Source of the DNA: UBA11524 sp964542315
GTDB lineage: Bacteria > Bacillota > Clostridia > Christensenellales > Aristaeellaceae
Length of the DNA: 24,860 nt
Assembly: GCA_964542315.1 (NCBI GenBank)
Contig: CAZIUA010000035.1
Coordinates: 1-24,860, forward strand
Reading direction: 5' to 3'
Part shown: piece after piece, positions 22,170 through 24,860 of the stretch
How the letters are laid out: the number at the start of each line of letters is the position of its first letter
Position numbering within the stretch: position 1 is the first letter of the stretch
The notes under the pieces: model-generated
Told to the model about the DNA's origin: nothing
Databases searched by the model: none
What the model saw: the letters and a program-made list of their open reading frames with translations, nothing else
Translations under genes and position numbers: made by a program

Positions 22170-24860
22170 TTATTTCGCCACGCGGACGGAGATCACGGCC
22201 TTCTGGTCGTTGATCTTCCACTCCTGTGCGGTGTAGCTGTCATCGGCCTCGCCCGCCTCGACGGTCAGGGCCAGGGTGCCGTTCTTGATCATGTCCAGGC
22301 CGGATGCGATGGCGTCCGCCAGCTTTTCGCCGCAGGTATAGCGCACATCGATGCGATCCGTCACCTCGAAGCCGGCGTCCTTGCGCATGGTCTGGATCTT
22401 GCTGATGACCTCGCGCACATAGCCCTCCTGAATCAGCGCCTCGGTCAGGTTGGTGTCCAGCACCACCATCACGCCGCGATCCTCCTGGGCGACGAAGCCG
22501 GGCTTCTGCATGGGGGCGGTCAGCACGTCATCCTTGCCCAGGGTGACGGTCGTGCCTTCGATGTCGAAGGACACGGTCTCGCCGCGGTCGAAGGCCTCCA
22601 CCACGTCGTTGCCGTCCATGGTGCCGAGGTGCTGGCCGATCTTGCCCAGCAGCTTGCCATACTTCGGGCCGAGGGTGCGCATCTGGGGCTTGAGCTGATA
22701 GGTGGTGAAGTCACGGGTGGATTCGGTGAACACCACTTCCTTCACGTTCAGCTCATCCTCGCACAGCGCCTGATAATCCGCGCCGAAGGAAGCGCCCTTG
22801 ACGTAGAGCTTCGCGGCGGGCTGGCGGGTCTTCATGTTGGCCAGGGCGCGGCATGCGCGGCCCAGCTGGACGGCCTCCACCAGCGCATCCATCTGCTCCT
22901 CCATCTCCTTGTCGATGCGGGAAACATCGGCCACGGGGAAGTCGCACAGGTGCACGGAGTCGATGGCGCCGGGGACATTGGCGACCACCAGGTTCTGGTA
23001 GATCTCCTCCGCCATGAAGGGGATGAAGGGCGCGCAGACCTTGCTGAGCGTCACCAGGACATGATAGAGGGTGGCGAAGGCGGCTTCCTTGTCGCCGGCC
23101 ATGCCCTTGCCCCAGAAGCGCTCGCGGCCGCGGCGGACATACCAGTTGGACAGTTCGTCCACGAACTCCTCGATGGCGTTGGCGGGCTCCACGATGCGGA
23201 AGGCATTCAGGTCCTCGTCCACCTTGAGGATCAGGCTGTTCAGCTTGGACAGGATCCACTTGTCCATCAGGCTCAGTTCAACATTCTCCAGCTGATGCGC
23301 GTTGGGATCGAAGCCGTCGATCTGCGCATACATGGAGAAGAAGGAATGCACGTTCTGCAGCGTCGCGAGGAACTTGCGCTGCACCTCCTGCACGGCCTCC
23401 TTGGAGAAGCGCTTGGGCAGCCAGGGCGCGGCGGTGGTGTAGAAATACCAGCGCAGCGCGTCGGCACCATAGGCATCCAGCGCCTCGAAGGGGTTCACCA
23501 CATTGCCCAGATGCTTGGACATCTTGCGGCCCTCGGCATCCTGAACATGGCCCATGACGATGCAGTTGCGGAAGGGCGCGCGGTCAAACAGCAGGGTGCT
23601 GATGGCTTCCAGGGTGTAGAACCAGCCGCGGGTCTGGTCCACGGCCTCGGAGATGAAGTTGGCGGGGAAGTTCTTCTCGAACATCTCCTTGTTCTCGAAG
23701 GGATAGTGCCACTGGGCGAAGGGCATGGAGCCGGAATCATACCAGCAGTCGATGACCTCGGGCGTTCTGTGCATCTTCTTGCCGCACTTCGGGCAGGGGA
23801 TGACCACCTCGTCGATGTAGGGGCGGTGCAGCTCGATGCTGGGATCCACATTTTCGCCCATCTCGATCAGCTCCTGACGGGAGCCGATCACATGCTGATG
23901 GCCGCATTCGCAGACCCACACCGGCAGGGGCGTGCCCCAGTAGCGCTCGCGGGAGAGCGCCCAGTCGATCACGTTGTCCAGGAAATTGCCGAAGCGGCCG
24001 TCCTTGATGTTGTCGGGCATCCAGTTGATGGTCTGGTTGTTGTCCATCAGCTGATCGTGCAGGGCGGTCATGCGGATGAACCAGCCGCCGCGGGCATAGT
24101 AGATCAGCGGGGTGTCGCATCGCCAGCAGAAGGGATAATCATGCTCAAACACCGGCGCGGAGACCAGCTTGCCCTCCTTCTCCAGCTGCTCGCAGGTATG
24201 GAGGATGGCGTGATGCTCGATGGCNNNNNNNNNNCTGCTCAAGGATCATGGGATCGGCCTTTTTCACGAAAACGCCCGCCCACGGGGTCTCCTTGCTCAT
24301 TTCGCCCTTGGCGTCCACCAGCTGCAGGAAGGGAATGTGGTTCTTCTTGCCCACGCGGTTGTCGTCCTCACCGAAGGCCAGCGCGATATGCACGATGCCG
24401 GTGCCGTCGCTCATGGTGACATAATCATCGGCGATGACCGTCCATGCGTTGGCGGCATCGGGGTCGCCCTTCACGGCGTCATACTGGAAATCAAACAGCG
24501 GCTCATACTTCATGCCCACCAGCTCGCTGCCGGGGAAGGTGGTCTTGTTGGAAACTTCCGCGCCCTCGCCCAGAACCTTTTCGATCAGCGCATCGCCCAT
24601 GATGATGGTGCGGCCGTCGAAATCAAACTTTGCATAGGTCTCCTCGGCGTTGACGCACAGGGCGGTGTTGCTGGGCAGGGTCCAGGGGGTGGTCGTCCAT
24701 GCATAGAAGAAGGTGTTCTCCTCGCCCTTTACCTTGAAGCGCACAACGGCAGAGCGCTCCTTCACCAGCTTGTAGCCCTGAGAAACCTCATGGCTGGAGA
24801 GAGCGGTGCCGCAGCGGTGGCAGTAGGGAACGATCTTGTGTCCCTTGTACAGCAGCCCCT
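22170..24860 (-). CDS. ileS: Isoleucyl-tRNA synthetase (5' end outside the window)
   Basis: It charges tRNA(Ile) with isoleucine. The visible part (about 895 codons) starts inside the editing domain: TTTPWTLPSNTALCV is the CP1 threonine-rich region. It continues with YPFCWRCDTPL, VIDCWYDSGSMPF and AEGRKMSKHLGN (the KMSKS signature, with His in the last place), then the anticodon-binding part (NWYVRRGRERFWGKG). The C-terminus (INDQKAVISVRVAK) has no Cys-rich zinc ribbon, unlike E. coli-type IleS, which suggests the other bacterial type (IleS2-like); this is inference. A run of 10 N (24225-24234) interrupts the gene. Both flanks end on whole codons, so the real missing length must be a multiple of three. 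The upstream end lies past position 24860. Confidence 0.95.
24225..24234. other. Assembly gap of 10 N inside ileS
   Basis: The flanking codons are ...ILEQ before and AIEHH after (in gene direction), and they are in different frames if the gap is exactly 10. A gap of 9 or 12 (or another multiple of three) restores one continuous gene, so this is a sequencing or scaffolding artefact, not a frameshift. Confidence 0.93.

Noticed and set aside
24145..24242. Frameshift in ileS
   Set aside because: The frame change coincides exactly with the 10-N placeholder, whose length is arbitrary.
21918..24419. 833-codon plus-strand open frame opposite ileS, crossing the N gap
   Set aside because: It is antisense to ileS and depends on reading through N bases; no protein family is visible.

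Overview
The window is a 24.9 kb, GC-rich (roughly 60%), gene-dense piece of a bacterial chromosome. Strong AGGAGG-type ribosome binding sites, sigma-A-like promoters, a group III phosphofructokinase, a decarboxylase-tmk gene order like Bacillus yaaO-tmk, and intergenic hairpin repeats of the kind seen in gut Clostridia suggest an uncultured Clostridia-class Firmicute. Two runs of N (100 and 10) show it is a scaffolded draft, probably a metagenome-assembled genome. The taxonomic call is inference.

Layout. (1) Positions 1-3950, minus strand: PLP decarboxylase -> HAD-thymidylate kinase fusion -> tRNA thiouridylase mnmA, then a hairpin and a strong leftward promoter for a gene outside the window. 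(2) Positions 3958-7173: a divergent module. A minus-strand fusion of an XRE DNA-binding domain to an IspD-like cytidylyltransferase fold faces a plus-strand LicC-like nucleotidyltransferase and an organophosphate (OPA) family transporter. The 193-bp intergenic region holds two near-consensus promoters with repeated candidate operators. (3) Positions 7419-10297: a tandem-GNAT protein and phosphofructokinase on the minus strand, and a YbaK/ProX-type editing protein on the plus strand, the last two sharing a divergent promoter. (4) Positions 10366-12084: phosphoglucomutase, minus. (5) Positions 12312-17272, plus: TPR-like protein, sirtuin, nitroreductase-like protein, Nudix hydrolase, O-acetylhomoserine sulfhydrylase-like enzyme, and a NudC-like zinc-ribbon Nudix hydrolase. 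(6) Positions 17347-20112, minus: an RNA-modification operon (methyltransferase, pseudouridine synthase, tgt) with overlapping genes. (7) Positions 20113-20762: no gene; a 113-bp tandem repeat broken by a scaffold gap, then a hairpin repeat. (8) Positions 20763-24860, minus: a degenerate GH4-like protein and isoleucyl-tRNA synthetase, whose 5' end is outside the window.

The best candidate for an undescribed system is region 2. An OPA transporter would bring in an already phosphorylated alcohol or sugar, the LicC-like enzyme would activate it with a nucleotide, and the XRE-IspD protein, which lacks the conserved IspD lysine, could be a regulator that senses the substrate or the CDP-linked product. 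Other notable items are a sirtuin whose zinc loop carries an in-frame 21-bp tandem repeat, the HAD-Tmk fusion, and a GH4-like protein that has lost its NAD and metal motifs. Functions are read from motifs and family knowledge; no database search was run.
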